Assembly: GCF_029867415.1 (NCBI RefSeq)
Contig: NW_026705156.1
Span: 434,001-498,000 of the forward strand
From: Vicia villosa
Lineage: Eukaryota > Streptophyta > Magnoliopsida > Fabales > Fabaceae
Reading direction: 5' to 3'
Length of the DNA stretch: 64,000 nucleotides
Below, one piece after another: positions 1 to 11,200 of this stretch (the stretch's first letter is position 1; each line of letters begins with the position of its first letter). The position numbers and the translations under genes are program-made. The notes beneath the pieces were generated by a model. The model did not search any database. It was not told where the DNA came from and worked only from the letters and a program-made list of their open reading frames with translations.

Positions 1-134
1 TAACTTCTATCAGAGTTTTGCTAATAATATGTCCTATCATTAACTAGCCTACATCACAAGTTTATCATACAAATGCATCAAACTATGAATACATTTTTTT
101 CCAAGAACAGAGAAAGAAATGAACCCCCTCCAAT

Positions 135-722
135 TTAAATCAAATCTTGAGTAGCTTTCTGCATGGCAAAGAAAACGTTATGCCACGTGTTAATCCTCGA
201 ACGCGACTTAACATTATTCAACCCTAAATTCATTCTCATCAAATCATCATTCTCCACCGTAAGCACTTCCTCCGGCTCCGCCCCGTCCAGCATCCAAACC
301 AAGCACCAACAGAACCCCTTCGAAATCTCCGAATCGCTATCCGCCTTAAATCTCATCTTCCTCCTTGAATCCATACGCGCCACCACCCAAATCTCCGTCG
401 AGCAACCGGATACACGATTCTCCGGAACCCGGTCGGACCGGTCTAACGGAGGCAAGAGAGACGCGTAGTGCAATAGGCGTTTGACTCGGTCGATTGGTTC
501 CGAGAGAGACGAGAATTCGGAGGCGAGGCCGTTGAGCTTGTCCGTGACGCCGTGAGATGGCGACGGTGTTGAGGAGGAGGCTGTTAATGTGTTGTTGAAA
601 GAAGGTTTAACGGAGAGTTTGAGTTTAACGGCGGCGTTAGGTTTGGAGGAGAAATGCGAAGAAGGCGGCGGTAAGGTTAATAAGGGGGAAATTGCCGTTG
701 CTTTTGGAATTGGATATACCAT
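135..722 (-). CDS. SUFE2: SufE-like Fe-S cluster assembly protein, plastid type
   Basis: A single-exon gene of 195 aa. SufE proteins accept sulfur from the plastid cysteine desulfurase on a conserved cysteine and stimulate Fe-S cluster assembly. The SufE core covers about residues 62-192. The sulfur-acceptor motif RVSGCSTEIWV places the active cysteine at residue 107, and the downstream segment SDSEISKGFCWCLVWMLDG is typical of the fold. The first 50 or so residues are rich in Ser, Thr and Pro with few acidic residues, as expected of a chloroplast transit peptide. The length and the lack of a BolA or NadA fusion fit the SUFE2 type rather than SUFE1 or SUFE3. The ATG at 720-722 is the first in frame. 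The SUFE2 subtype is inferred from size and domain content; the family assignment is firm. Confidence 0.9.
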   Translation of the reverse strand: MVYPIPKATAISPLLTLPPPSSHFSSKPNAAVKLKLSVKPSFNNTLTASSSTPSPSHGVTDKLNGLASEFSSLSEPIDRVKRLLHYASLLPPLDRSDRVPENRVSGCSTEIWVVARMDSRRKMRFKADSDSEISKGFCWCLVWMLDGAEPEEVLTVENDDLMRMNLGLNNVKSRSRINTWHNVFFAMQKATQDLI

Positions 723-1494
723 TTTATTTTCAAGAAATAAAATAAAATTAATTATATATTTTTTGGGGAGAGAAAGAAGGAGAATGGAAATGGAAGAGAA
801 AAGAGGAGAGGAGAGAAATGGGGCGGTGAGGTAGGAGTATGTAGTACTAATAATATATAGTGCATCATCTATGTATCTATATATCTTTATAGATGGTATT
901 ATTATTTTAAGTTATTAGATTTTTTTATGAGTTGGATTCTAGTACTCAAATCATCTAATTTTTGCACTTCCCTCCACTATGTGATTCAAAAATATTAACT
1001 AAATCTAATCACATTAATTTTGGTTTAACTTTTAATAACTTTTTTAGTAAAATTTTAATTAATGGCTAAATTAATTTTAATTCAATTTTGACTTTATTTA
1101 GAATCAATTTAGAATATTTTTCTAATTATATTTTTTACATTAAATTATTTTCACACTATTAACCAATGACGATCTTAAATTATATTGAAAATTTTAAATT
1201 ATTTATCCGACAAAATATAGTGATGTCTATTGGATGACAACATTATCACCATTAAATCTTTTGAATAATTTTAAATTGATTTATTTTAAAATTATATTTG
1301 AAATCTATGTGTAATTCTCTCTTATACATTACACGAGGAAGTCTTTTATGGACACAATTTCGACATAAAATTTTGGCGCACACTCACATAAAAGAAGAAG
1401 ATAAAATCAAAACAGTTAAATAATAGTTCCTTAAGTCTGAAATATAGGTAAAAAAAGGTCTTAGATATAAGGAAAAGTCACTTATAATTATTAC
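723..1494. other. AT-rich upstream and intergenic DNA
   Basis: This stretch holds the 5' flank of the SufE-like gene, which reads leftward, including a purine-rich tract at 765-830. It then becomes AT-rich DNA without ORFs or recognisable repeats. Confidence 0.6.
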
Positions 1495-2250
1495 ATTTAT
1501 TACGAAGATTCTAAAGTCTCACATTGATTGGAGATAGAGCATTAAGAGAGTTTATATAGAGTGACGCCCTTCATCTTACAAGTCAATTTTTTAAGGAAGA
1601 ATTAGGCTCAGTCACATTTCTTAATATGGTATCAGAGTCTATTGATCAGATGGACCGTCCGTCGTTAATGCTCACGCACCAAGCCCAAAAGAGTGTTGGG
1701 CGTGAGGTGGTGTGTTATGAAGATACTAAAGTCTCCCATTAGTTGGAGATAGAGCTTGAAAATAGTTTATATGGAGTGACACTCCTCACCTTACCATCTG
1801 ATTTTGTAAGGGTGGTTAGGTTAAACTCTAATATGATATCAGAGTCTATCGATCGGACCATGGACCGCCCATCAATAATATTCACACACCAAGCTCAAAA
1901 GAATATTGCGCGCGAGGGGATGTTTTACGAAGATCCTAAAGTCCTTCATTGGTTGGAGATAAGGCTCAAAAATAGTTTATATAGAATGACACCCCTCACC
2001 TTACAAGTCGGTATTGTAAGGATGAGTTAGGTCAAATTCTAATATGGTATCAGAGCATATCGATCGAATCATGGACCGTCTACCGTTAAAGCACAAAAGA
2101 ATGTTAAGCGTGAGGGGTGAGTTAAGAAGATACTAAAGCCACACACTGGTTGCAGATAGAACAATGAGAGAGCTTATATAGAGTAACACCCTTTACCTTA
2201 CAAGTCAGTTTTGTAGGATTGAGTTAGACTAAACCACATGTTTTAACAAC
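1495..2250 (+). mobile_element. Tandem array of TRIM elements (four LTRs, three internal regions)
   Basis: Four diverged copies of an LTR of about 125-130 bp start near 1495, 1713, 1921 and 2118. Each begins with a TGTTA(T/C)GAAGAT-like start and contains CTAAAGTC and TTATATAGAGTGACACCC. The first three are followed directly by a primer binding site matching initiator tRNA-Met, TGGTATCAGAG(C/T), at 1627-1638, 1834-1845 (one base changed) and 2045-2056. Then comes an internal region of about 80 bp ending in a purine-rich GCGTGAGGGGTG tract just before the next LTR. The unit period is 207-211 bp. There is no coding capacity. The layout LTR-int-LTR-int-LTR-int-LTR is what LTR-LTR recombination between terminal-repeat retrotransposons in miniature produces. 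Outer boundaries and TSD are not resolved. Confidence 0.82.
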
Positions 2251-3148
2251 ATTCAATGTCATTATTTTAATTTTTTTTTCTTCAAATTTCTAAGATAATA
2301 AGTATGGGTAAAATGAGAAAGAATGTAAAGTTAAATGTATCTAGACATTTTTGTTAAAAAGTAATTTTTTTTAAAAAGTTGCTATATATATATGTGTGTG
2401 CCTGAATGCTTACACCTATTATTGTTTACAGCCCCAACTTTGTTATTTTATTACTTATTATCCTATGCAAATACAAAATTGAAACATTAACCATCAACTA
2501 CAGAATGATGAAAATTTTCAAAGTGAGACAAACATTAAATTTGTTCATGTTTACGTCTATGAGATAACTATATTACAATATCTCAATTTATATATTTTCA
2601 TACAAAACTCTCCTTTTTCAAATATAAGCAATAAAAAATTCTATGGTCTTAAATATAAATAAAATATATATATTTATTACATTTAATGTTATTATATTTC
2701 TATAAACTTTTATATTTTAAATGTTTGAAATAATTTTTAAAGTAAAAAATAGAGGTAAAATTAAAAAAGAGTGTAAGAATTAAGTATAGAGACATCATTC
2801 TTAAAGGTAAATTTTTTTATAAGTTATAGAAATAAATGTTATTAATGAAGCATTTAATATTGGCACACTAATTAAAACATGTGTTAACTAAGCATTTCAT
2901 AGTATTTGAAATTAATATTTCATCCTGAACTTCTGATCACCTTTGACTGATATGCTCAATGTTAACTAAGCAAGCTTTGACGGTTGAGCAATCACATTTG
3001 ATTGAGCTTCCATTCTCGAGTTCTCCTCCACAACTTCCTTATGACAATCTATTTCCACAGAGGTTAAATGATTTGGTTTTTTTTTAATAGATGATGTCAA
3101 TAGTCACGCAGTCCGTTCGGTTGGCTCGAATCAAATTTGAGCTTATAA
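2251..3148. other. AT-rich intergenic DNA
   Basis: No ORF, RNA gene or clear repeat is visible apart from short A/T runs and a (TA)n(TG)n stretch near 2386-2400. Confidence 0.6.
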
Positions 3149-3157
3149 TTGATATTA

Positions 3158-3413
3158 GGCTAAATTACAGTTTTGGTCCCTCTGTTTTGGGTTTTCCACG
3201 ATTTTGGTCCCCCTATTTTCTTTTTAAACAGTTTTGGTCCCCCATCCCAATTTTGATGCAACTGTTCATGCACTGTTCATGTACGGACATGTACTGTTCA
3301 TGCACTGTTCATGGACAAAATTGGAATGGGGGACCAAAACTGTTTAAAAAGAAAATAGGGGGACCAAAATCGTGAAAAACCTAAAACAGGGGGACCAAAA
3401 CTGTAATTTAGCC
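3158..3413. mobile_element. Mutator-type MITE with long terminal inverted repeats
   Basis: A 256-bp foldback element. The first and last 100 or so bases are inverted repeats built from segments reading GTTTTGGTCCC, beginning GGCTAAATTACAG and ending CTGTAATTTAGCC. It is flanked by a perfect 9-bp direct repeat, TTGATATTA, at 3149-3157 and 3414-3422. A 9-bp target duplication is the signature of Mutator-like transposition. The spacer at about 3255-3305 carries short repeats of ACTGTTCATG in direct order. It has no coding capacity, so an autonomous MULE must have moved it. Confidence 0.88.
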
Positions 3414-3663
3414 TTGATATTAATAATTTATGGACACAAATTTTAAAATTTTCAAAAACAAATAACTGAATTTGAAATTAACATGTCATACTAAATAATT
3501 GGCTTTTACCAATTACTGTATCTATGAAATATGTCCGTATGTATATTTACAGAATAATCCATAAAATAGAAAATCAGAAAATTAACATTGCAATAAAAAT
3601 AACATTCATAGATTAAAATCGGCATTACATTGATGATTTCAATAGAAAATTAAATATTACATT

Positions 3664-4040
3664 TCAATAGTCCGGTGGACGCTTGCACATCTCTAAGATT
3701 TGCTCGACCGTTCTTTGTACCGTTGCTACGAACTCGAGCGGAATTTTCTCTTTGAAATCAAAATACGTTCGCCACATCGCCAAAATATCCTCTCGGTTCT
3801 TGAGCTCAAAGTTGTCGTAAACGACGTTCCCTTGGCTGTCAACTGAAGGTGAACGATACTCGAGCTCCACAACCTTTCATTTGTCTCTGTAAGGTAGGTG
3901 ATAGTGAATTTCGTCAATGATATCGTCGAGCGAGGTGTAATCGTTGAGTTTGAACGTCCACTCGAGTGTTCTGTCGTCGGAGTATGAGACACTTGCGACA
4001 TACCAACAGATGTTGATATCATATTGAGACACTTTTGTGT
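3664..4040 (-). pseudogene. Accessory ORF of the MULE, function unknown
   Basis: Downstream of the transposase-OTU reading frame lies a second frame of about 120 codons. It starts upstream with a segment containing YDINICWYVASVSYSDDRTL, passes through LNDYTSLDDIIDEIHYHL, and ends EQILEMCKRPPDY with stop at 3664. One in-frame TGA at 3877-3879 interrupts it. I do not recognise a known domain. From memory the same small ORF accompanies related legume MULEs, which would suggest a protein maintained by the element; this has not been searched. Acidic and aromatic residues are frequent, and there is no membrane segment or signal peptide. Confidence 0.55.
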
Positions 4041-4114
4041 TTGTGTGGAATACAATATAAGAAACCCCAAATTTAGAGAAAATCTAGGTGAATATGGACA
4101 ACTCATGTTCTGTC

Positions 4115-4240
4115 ACAGAACTTTCCGTAGCTATATCCATGGAAAGAACATAGATATTTTGTTTCCGTAGGTATATCTACAGAAAATATTCAGAGTTAAC
4201 AAATAAAGAACCTTCCGTAGACACATCTATGGAACTTTCC
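4115..4240. repeat. Palindromic motif cluster, left side of MULE
   Basis: Three imperfect palindromes at about 4120-4145, 4162-4184 and 4212-4233 share the form TTCCGTAG-n-TAT(A/C)TC-TAxGGAA. Similar motifs recur on the other side of the element. They are probably subterminal transposase-binding repeats. Confidence 0.5.
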
Positions 4241-4341
4241 TTGTTACTTTTTTCAACAGAAGAGAATAATAAATAGCATTAGCATGACAAAAATTGATTA
4301 TATTGCAATGTTAAATAGTGACTATATTACACTTCCAAAAT

Positions 4342-7124
4342 TCAAAACAAATCAAAAGAACTGTCGCCGGCTAAATATTCAGGTGGTTCCATCTTTGACT
4401 TTTTTGCATTTGATTCATTTTCGATGTTGTTCAATCTTTCGAATTTGTGCATCTTCTCAATAAAAAGATTCGACCACGTCTGAGCATTTGCGGTAGAATG
4501 AGTCGCCTATTCAGGTGACGTAGGTGGTATGGGGCATCCCGGTTTCAAGTAAACTTGTACTAAATGACTCGATTTTGCAAGCCATCCAATACACATGATG
4601 CAATCATTTGGATTTATAGGTGGTACGGAGCGGGAAAAGGTTTCTGAAAACTCGTATCACGTTAAGTCAATGCACACCCTATCATATGCACATGCAATAA
4701 AATGCCCCATTTTCGGGAATCTCATCCATTTTGACACAGTGTGTGACTGTTCAACCAAGGAACAAGAGAGTCGTAAGTCGCTTCAAATTTATCTATCTCT
4801 CCATATAACTGTGTGTACGAGTCTTTATGTGTCTTCAACTCTTGGATAAGTTGATGACGGACGAGCGTATGGTTATCCTCCCCCTTACCAAGCAAAGTCG
4901 AGATGGCCCGGTAACCGCAATTACCGTCCCCTCAACATTGACGATCTGCTCGATGTATTTTCCCATAAAAACCGACATCTCGTCGATGAATGGAATTTTC
5001 GGTAGAATAGGTGTCGGAGGAGATTTGTTTATGTGAGCTCCTTTGATGGAAATTTTTTGATATTTTTAAGATTTAGGAGTCGATGAGTCGGGAAAAATTT
5101 TATCGACGTGCTCAAAATAGGAAAGAGAACGAGTAGTCGAGTTGTCAATCGGTGTAGGCTTCAATTTCTTTGGAGCACCCTTTATCTTTACCGGTTGAGA
5201 AGGCGGTTTCATGTCGGTAGTTTCGAGATATCCAATCTTCCGCAATTGTTCTTTGATGTGGAGTTTCATGTTGTCATCGGCCTTCGAAAACCTCTCTTGT
5301 ATCGCTTCTAATTCGGTAGAAATAGAGAGATTCAATTTTTCTCCTTCCATGCAACCATCATCATCAAAACTAAGTCTTTTCCAATGAGGGATAACTTTGT
5401 CCATTCTTATTGGCTCACCTAGTTTTATCTTTTTAACAATAACACAAACACACGAGAGACCATATATTTTAGAAATAGTGCAACCACATTTTTACGCTAT
5501 CGGAACCTATAGTTTCACCTCGTTTGGCCTCGTGAAAAATATAGTTCAACCTGGGGCAAGACATATTTTCGATCAATTGAGAATAAAGAATGTTGTCCTT
5601 AAATCAATGTTCTAACACCGTAATACTCAGACCAAATGTGGTTTGTATCTCATTATGTTGTTTTTTAATCATGAGATTTACGGAGTTCTGACCTCGACAC
5701 AAGTCACCCTGCTATTAACCAACCAGTTTTTAAAACTAGAATGTGTTGACTCAACTTTGTTGGTGGTTGTATTCCCAAGATGTCGAACATTATCAGTCCA
5801 CGCACAGACAAACTTCTCATTCACCTTAACAAGAATGGTGCTTTCAACATATTTCAATAAATCAGGATACTTTTCACACACACTTTTCGAAATTGAATGA
5901 AGACATCGGCATAAAATTCTTTTGTCGAAGAATTTACATTATGATTCCATGCATCAATTATTTGATCAACAATCACACTGGGCTTCACCAATTTTCCACC
6001 TTTGGACTCTATTTGTTTCATCCCTACCGCGGATTTAACCTTACTTCTAACATTACATGTTATTTGATATCGACAAAGTAATGCATTAGAAGAAGGAAAT
6101 ACCTTTGTCACCGCATTCATCAACGCGGTATCGCGGTCCGTAACACTTGCCTTAGGCATCTCGACTTGTTCCTTCAAAAGTGAGCGACACACCTCTAATG
6201 CTCATGTAAAATTATCCTCTTTATCACACTCCAAAAAAGAAAAACCAACTGCGTATTTCTTCTCAGTAAATGTAACACCAATCATCTCAAATAATGGAAG
6301 TCTATACTTGTTGGTCTAGTAGGTAAAATCGAAAATGAGCATGCCGAGAACATGTTGAAGAAATTTATCGAATCCGGATGAGTCTAAAAAATATCTCGGA
6401 CTGTAACTCCATCGTCACAAGTTTTTTACCGGGACACGTAACTATTATCATCCAACAATTTCAACAATTGTTGCATCTTGCTTCTATCTCTCCTAATCGC
6501 CTTGTTATTGCGGTACCGGATGTTATACACTTACCTTATATTTGATACATTCTCGAGTTCTTTCTGTTTCAATGTAGCAAGTATATTTTTTGGTTGGACA
6601 AGATTCAAGGACATGTCACTAATACATATCTTCTCTTCCGATTTGAGCTGACATACGCTGGGATGACCTTGTAACTTTGAGCACAATTCATGGTTATGCA
6701 AACCACAAATAACACTAAATTTTCACTTCTTGCTATCCAATGTATAACCACGAATTTTAAATGGACACTCGCATTTTCTATTACCCGTGTCGTCTCTTTT
6801 AAACTTCCTTAGAGGAGTATGGTATTACCCGCTTCTTTCGCATATTATTGTTATGAAAGTGTTTCTTCTTTCCGAACCATTATCTGATCTTCCTATTACC
6901 ACGCCAAAATTAAGGCTAGTTGCATTCCTACAAATCCATGTGAACATACTATCACGATCATCAAACTCTTGCTTGTTATTAAAGTCACCGCCGACATCTA
7001 CCGCCTTTACGACAACCCCTTCAACATTAGGAGAAACATTGTTGGTAGAAACTAATTCTTTTGAGAAATTATCGGGGTGCATCATACCTATTTGTAAACA
7101 ATAACAAAAATAACACAAAATCAC
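4342..7124 (-). pseudogene. FAR1-like/MULE transposase fused to OTU cysteine protease (broken)
   Basis: Read leftward from about 7124. First comes a FAR1-like N-terminal region (NFGVVIGRSDNGSERRNTF near 6870). The transposase core follows: the first catalytic Asp lies in FDFTY near 6340, the second in VTDRDTALMNAV (6115-6155), and the Glu in TTNKVESTHSSF (5730-5765). Next is a linker containing HWKRLSFDDDGC and MKLHIKEQLRKIGY (5250-5400). Last is an OTU protease domain with the catalytic motif GDGNCGYRAIS (4895-4930), ending LAGDSSFDLF and a stop at 4342. Frameshifts near 4720, 5690 and 6200 and several stops (for example after FDFTY) make it a pseudogene. OTU domains cleave ubiquitin linkages; why these transposases carry one is not known. 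It belongs to the legume proteins often mislabelled PKS-NRPS hybrid synthetase in automatic annotation. Confidence 0.82.
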
Positions 7125-7149
7125 AAAACTGCTGGAAAAAATAGTAGAG

Positions 7150-7655
7150 ATATGTTTCGGAGACGTACCTACGGAACGTGTTAATCTTCAACGCGTTCTG
7201 GAGCTGAACCTACGGAAGCAACGTTGCATTTTTTTACAAATATTTGATGCTTAATGTGAGCAATGTAATGGACAAAGTTGAATCTTTACCTGAAATTCAG
7301 TCTTCTCTTGCTCTATTTGATTTGTTGCACCAAAAAGTTAGAATTTTGGAGTGAAAAGTGATATTGATGATGTAAGATTTTTAGGTTTTGGTGAAGGTGA
7401 GTGTTAAAGAAGAAAAACAACAATGGGGGAGTGATCATGGTGGTTTAAAGTATATCAGATAATTCTGGAGCTACATCTACAGAATATTCTGGCGCTAAGA
7501 CGTTTCGTACATGTAATTACGAAAAAACACCTGAATTGAATTAATTTGAAGTTTTTCCCCACGTTTATTAGTTTAAAATGCTTCTGTAGATGTAGTTCCG
7601 AAAACCAAATTTTGACAAAAAATGATTCTTGATGTATATCTCTGAAATCAGGGAT
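7150..7655. repeat. Palindromic motif cluster, right side of MULE
   Basis: About six imperfect copies of the TTCGGAGxTxxAxCTxCGGAA-type palindrome lie at 7155-7175, 7198-7218, 7464-7482, 7502-7523, 7582-7604 and 7631-7651. They mirror the cluster beyond the other end of the coding region. Confidence 0.5.
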
Positions 7656-7680
7656 AATAAATGAAATTTCGCTAAGCTTC

Positions 7681-8243
7681 TAAGAGTACTCAACCAAAAA
7701 AAAAACGCTCTGATCACCCACTCTATAAGTGTCTCCTTCATTCAAGACCTTTTTGGTTTTGAAACTTGAGTTCCATATAGGTGATCCATTCTTTATTGTG
7801 ACAGTGAAAATGTTTTAATTGCTGAAATAGTTAAAATGCAACCAAGATAATTATGTAAATTATCGGTGCTCCTAATGGTTGTCATGTTAGTCAATTTGGT
7901 GATTTTTATCTGTGACTCTGATAATATAGCTCTAGACTTGGTATAATTGATTATGAGACCTGATGCAAAGCTGAAACTTTGGAAAATGCAAGTTATAAGC
8001 CTACAAAGAATAGGGGAGCATAGGTTTCTTCATTTTAAAAACATCATCTGCAAAGAACATTGTTCTACGGAGTATCCTTTCATGAGATTCGTTCCTTTGG
8101 GAGCTAATTTCAGTTTGAGTTTAATATATAAAAAGTTTCTTCATTTTTTTTATAAACATATACTCTATGTGCAACTTCCCCCCAAATTTGACTTGGATTA
8201 AGTGCATTTTAACTATTACAAACCACTTATTTATGGAACCAAA
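7681..8243. other. Intergenic DNA and 3' flank of GH27 gene
   Basis: AT-rich sequence between the MULE relic and the stop codon of the GH27 gene. No feature is recognised. The short open frame at 7947-8201 resembles nothing known to me. Confidence 0.5.
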
Positions 8244-11200
8244 CTAATTACAATTTAGAACAAATAGTGCAGTTCCATGCATTTCCACTTCCGCAGATAA
8301 CACCCCATGCGTTATTACAACGTTTCTTCCACTCCACACTTCCCTGCCTTTACAAGAACTCAAGTCTCTCCTAACAAAAACCTTAGATAGGTTTGATGTC
8401 TTTAAAGATATAACCGCCTTCTGTTCACTTAGATTGAAGAAAGCAACATAGATTTTTCCTGCATAACATACAACTCTTGGAGTTAGAAAAGCATAACAAA
8501 CGATACTTTTCTGTGGCATGCTAGTTCAAGTGCCTAAATGAGAATTCTCAAGATTTATCAGTAGTTTAAGTTAACTGACCTGCTCTTCCGGTTGCAGCCC
8601 AAGCGCGAAAACCAGCAGAATTAATAGTAGCTGCATAAATGACCAGCTAGCGTTATATGAGTAAAGATAAACTAAATGAGAGACCAGGATAAACCCAAGA
8701 AATTGCAAAAGGACAATATTTCCATAAAGTAGTAAGTATTTGCAAATTTCACCTTTAACAGGCTCTACTATTGCGCATAAACCTGAATAGCTATTTACCA
8801 GGGTCCCATTACTGTTCAGCCGCCACATCTGTTATAAGACTGCATAGATTAACATCCAATAGAATATACAGATTTAAAATTTAAAAAAATGCATGTAAAG
8901 TAAATCAAAAGGTTGTCTCGAGAAGACATTACGGTTATAAACAGTGATGCACAAACAAAAATAATCTTTGAATATATCAAAATTACAAATTGATTAAATT
9001 ATACAATTTAAACATGGAACGACGCAATGTACGTACCTGATTTGAATCCCACCTGCAGGGTGAAAATGTACCTCTCTTGAACTCTTTGGAAGTAAGGTTT
9101 TGTTTTGGAGAAGCATCCAAGCAAAATTTTATTCTGTTCTCTGCAACTAAATGATGATAATCTTTATACATATTCTCTTCATCTCTGCATCAATACCAAT
9201 ACAACGATTTCTACTGTTAACAAGAACTCAAATAATCAAATCAAAGTTAAGCAAATAGAGCATAAAGTGACAAGACAAAGCATGATTACAATGCCATGTT
9301 CAATTCTCTCTTGTGCATGCAGAAGGGGTCAAGATGCTTGTTTCCTAAATTCCTTTTCCAACAGATTCTTTCAGGATAATGACTAATACTCTCACTAGTC
9401 CAACCCCTTGCCTTTGGCTCAGTGCAGCTAGTGAGGCCTAATGAATGTGTATATGATGCTTTTGTTTCTCTGTAGCTTCTTCTCTTTTGCCTTTCGGAAT
9501 CCTGATCTTCATTCTTCAAGCTTGCAATGTAAGGAAACTGCCAATACCACAAAATACATTAAATTGACAAACATATTTTGACCCTTTCTCCCAAAAAAAA
9601 AGTTCGATGGATCATATACCTCCATATTATTTGAGCTAAAAGAATTAATCTCCAGCAGGGTAGGATTTGTGATAAGACCATATGTTGTGGGATCAATCTT
9701 CCGTAAATCGCCCCCATACATTAGGGGAGACTTTGCCATTGCCCATAAGGTCATCTGTGTAGGAATACATTCACTCAGTTTCTTTTGATAAGTCACACAT
9801 ATTAACAAATGAATTTATGGGAAAGAAACTTAGTTATGGTTTTATTAATACCTGTGTCCTCTTCTCTTCTAGGTTGAGGTTACTATACCTACGTGGACCT
9901 GTATTTGAAGCTTCAAAAGGAAGAGGTGAAAATTCAGTGTCATGATTAAAGGGTCACGAGTGATATTCATACACGAATAAGAAAAGGTAGCAACACAGCC
10001 TTATTACTGCTGCAAAATTAAGACGGGTTTTCAAAAAAACTATTTTATTTCATAATTTGTTTGGTTGTCATTGCTCTATGTGTGTGTCATAGATTCTCGT
10101 TGAAATGATACAAAAGCATAGTCAATCAACATAGATTGAATAATAGGGCTTACTCTGACAACTAGCAGGATCAGTTAGCCATCCAAATGGTAGCATGTCC
10201 AAATCCGGCCATGATTTCCCCATTAAACTTTTTGCCCCTATCATATGCGCAGCTGCAAAATCTCTGATTCAGAATTAAATGAATTAAATTAAATGATAGG
10301 ATGATGGAACAACAGATCACAGTTTGAGAAGCAGCAAAGTTGCAACATAGAAAGAAGTATTTTGAAGCAAAACACAGTAATTTAACAACCTTGATATATC
10401 AAAATGAGATTTGACATCCACCCATGTATCCCAGTCATCCCCTGTTATACGATATAGATTGACCAGTCCACTGACATCCTTGGCCATGGCTGGTGTCACT
10501 TTGGCTCCAGGAGACAATGAATAGACAATGGGGCGATTAACCTCCCGGAGAACCTACAATAATGACATGTCATATGGTAAGTTTGCCAATAACCCTGGCA
10601 TAATAGTGTCAGTGTTTGTATGAGAAAGAGAATGACGGGGAAGGGGGAGACAGTATGATACCTCTGATACATAGCTTATTTCACTTAAATCCAAGTCTTC
10701 GCCAAATACACAGTCATGTTTCACTGCAAGGAAAATAGACAATCTATCAAAATCATCGCCAGAGAAAGGCATAAGTGCTTACTATAGTTTAGAGCCCATA
10801 CAGTAATTTCTGTTACTATTTTTGCTCTTGTGAAACCCCTAAGGCCCTAAATCAAACATGAGCATAAAAGATTGTAAAATAAAAGTGTAAATACCAAAAT
10901 CAACATCCCATGAAGCATACTGCTGATAAAGGGACCTCAAAAAAGCTTTGCCAGCGCCCAAATTTGTATTTACACTCATGAAACCATGAGGCATCCATGC
11001 ACAAGCCCTTTCACGGATTGCTATGTCTTTCGCATACCACACTCGACCAGATTCTTGATAAGCACCTCCCTAAGAAATCGAAAGGGAAGGAAGTAAAACA
11101 AAAAGCTTGACATAAAAGTAAAACAATATCATCATACCTTGTTGGTAATGTTACTAATTTAAGAAAGAAACGAAACCATATTCAAGTCGTAGAAGATTTA

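Larger units (their letters stand above)
3480..7680 (-). mobile_element. Decayed MULE carrying transposase-OTU gene and accessory ORF
   Basis: An element of about 4 kb read on the minus strand. From right to left it contains a FAR1-like DNA-binding segment, a MULE transposase core, an OTU-type cysteine protease domain (stop at 4342) and a separate small ORF (3664-4040). Both flanks carry several copies of a palindromic motif of the form TTCCGTAGnnnnATCTACGGAA (4120-4235 and 7155-7650), interpreted as subterminal repeats. The outer inverted repeats are only weakly alignable, so the boundaries are approximate. Several stops and frameshifts show that it is no longer functional. Proteins of this architecture are common in Medicago and other legume genomes. 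Confidence 0.75.
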
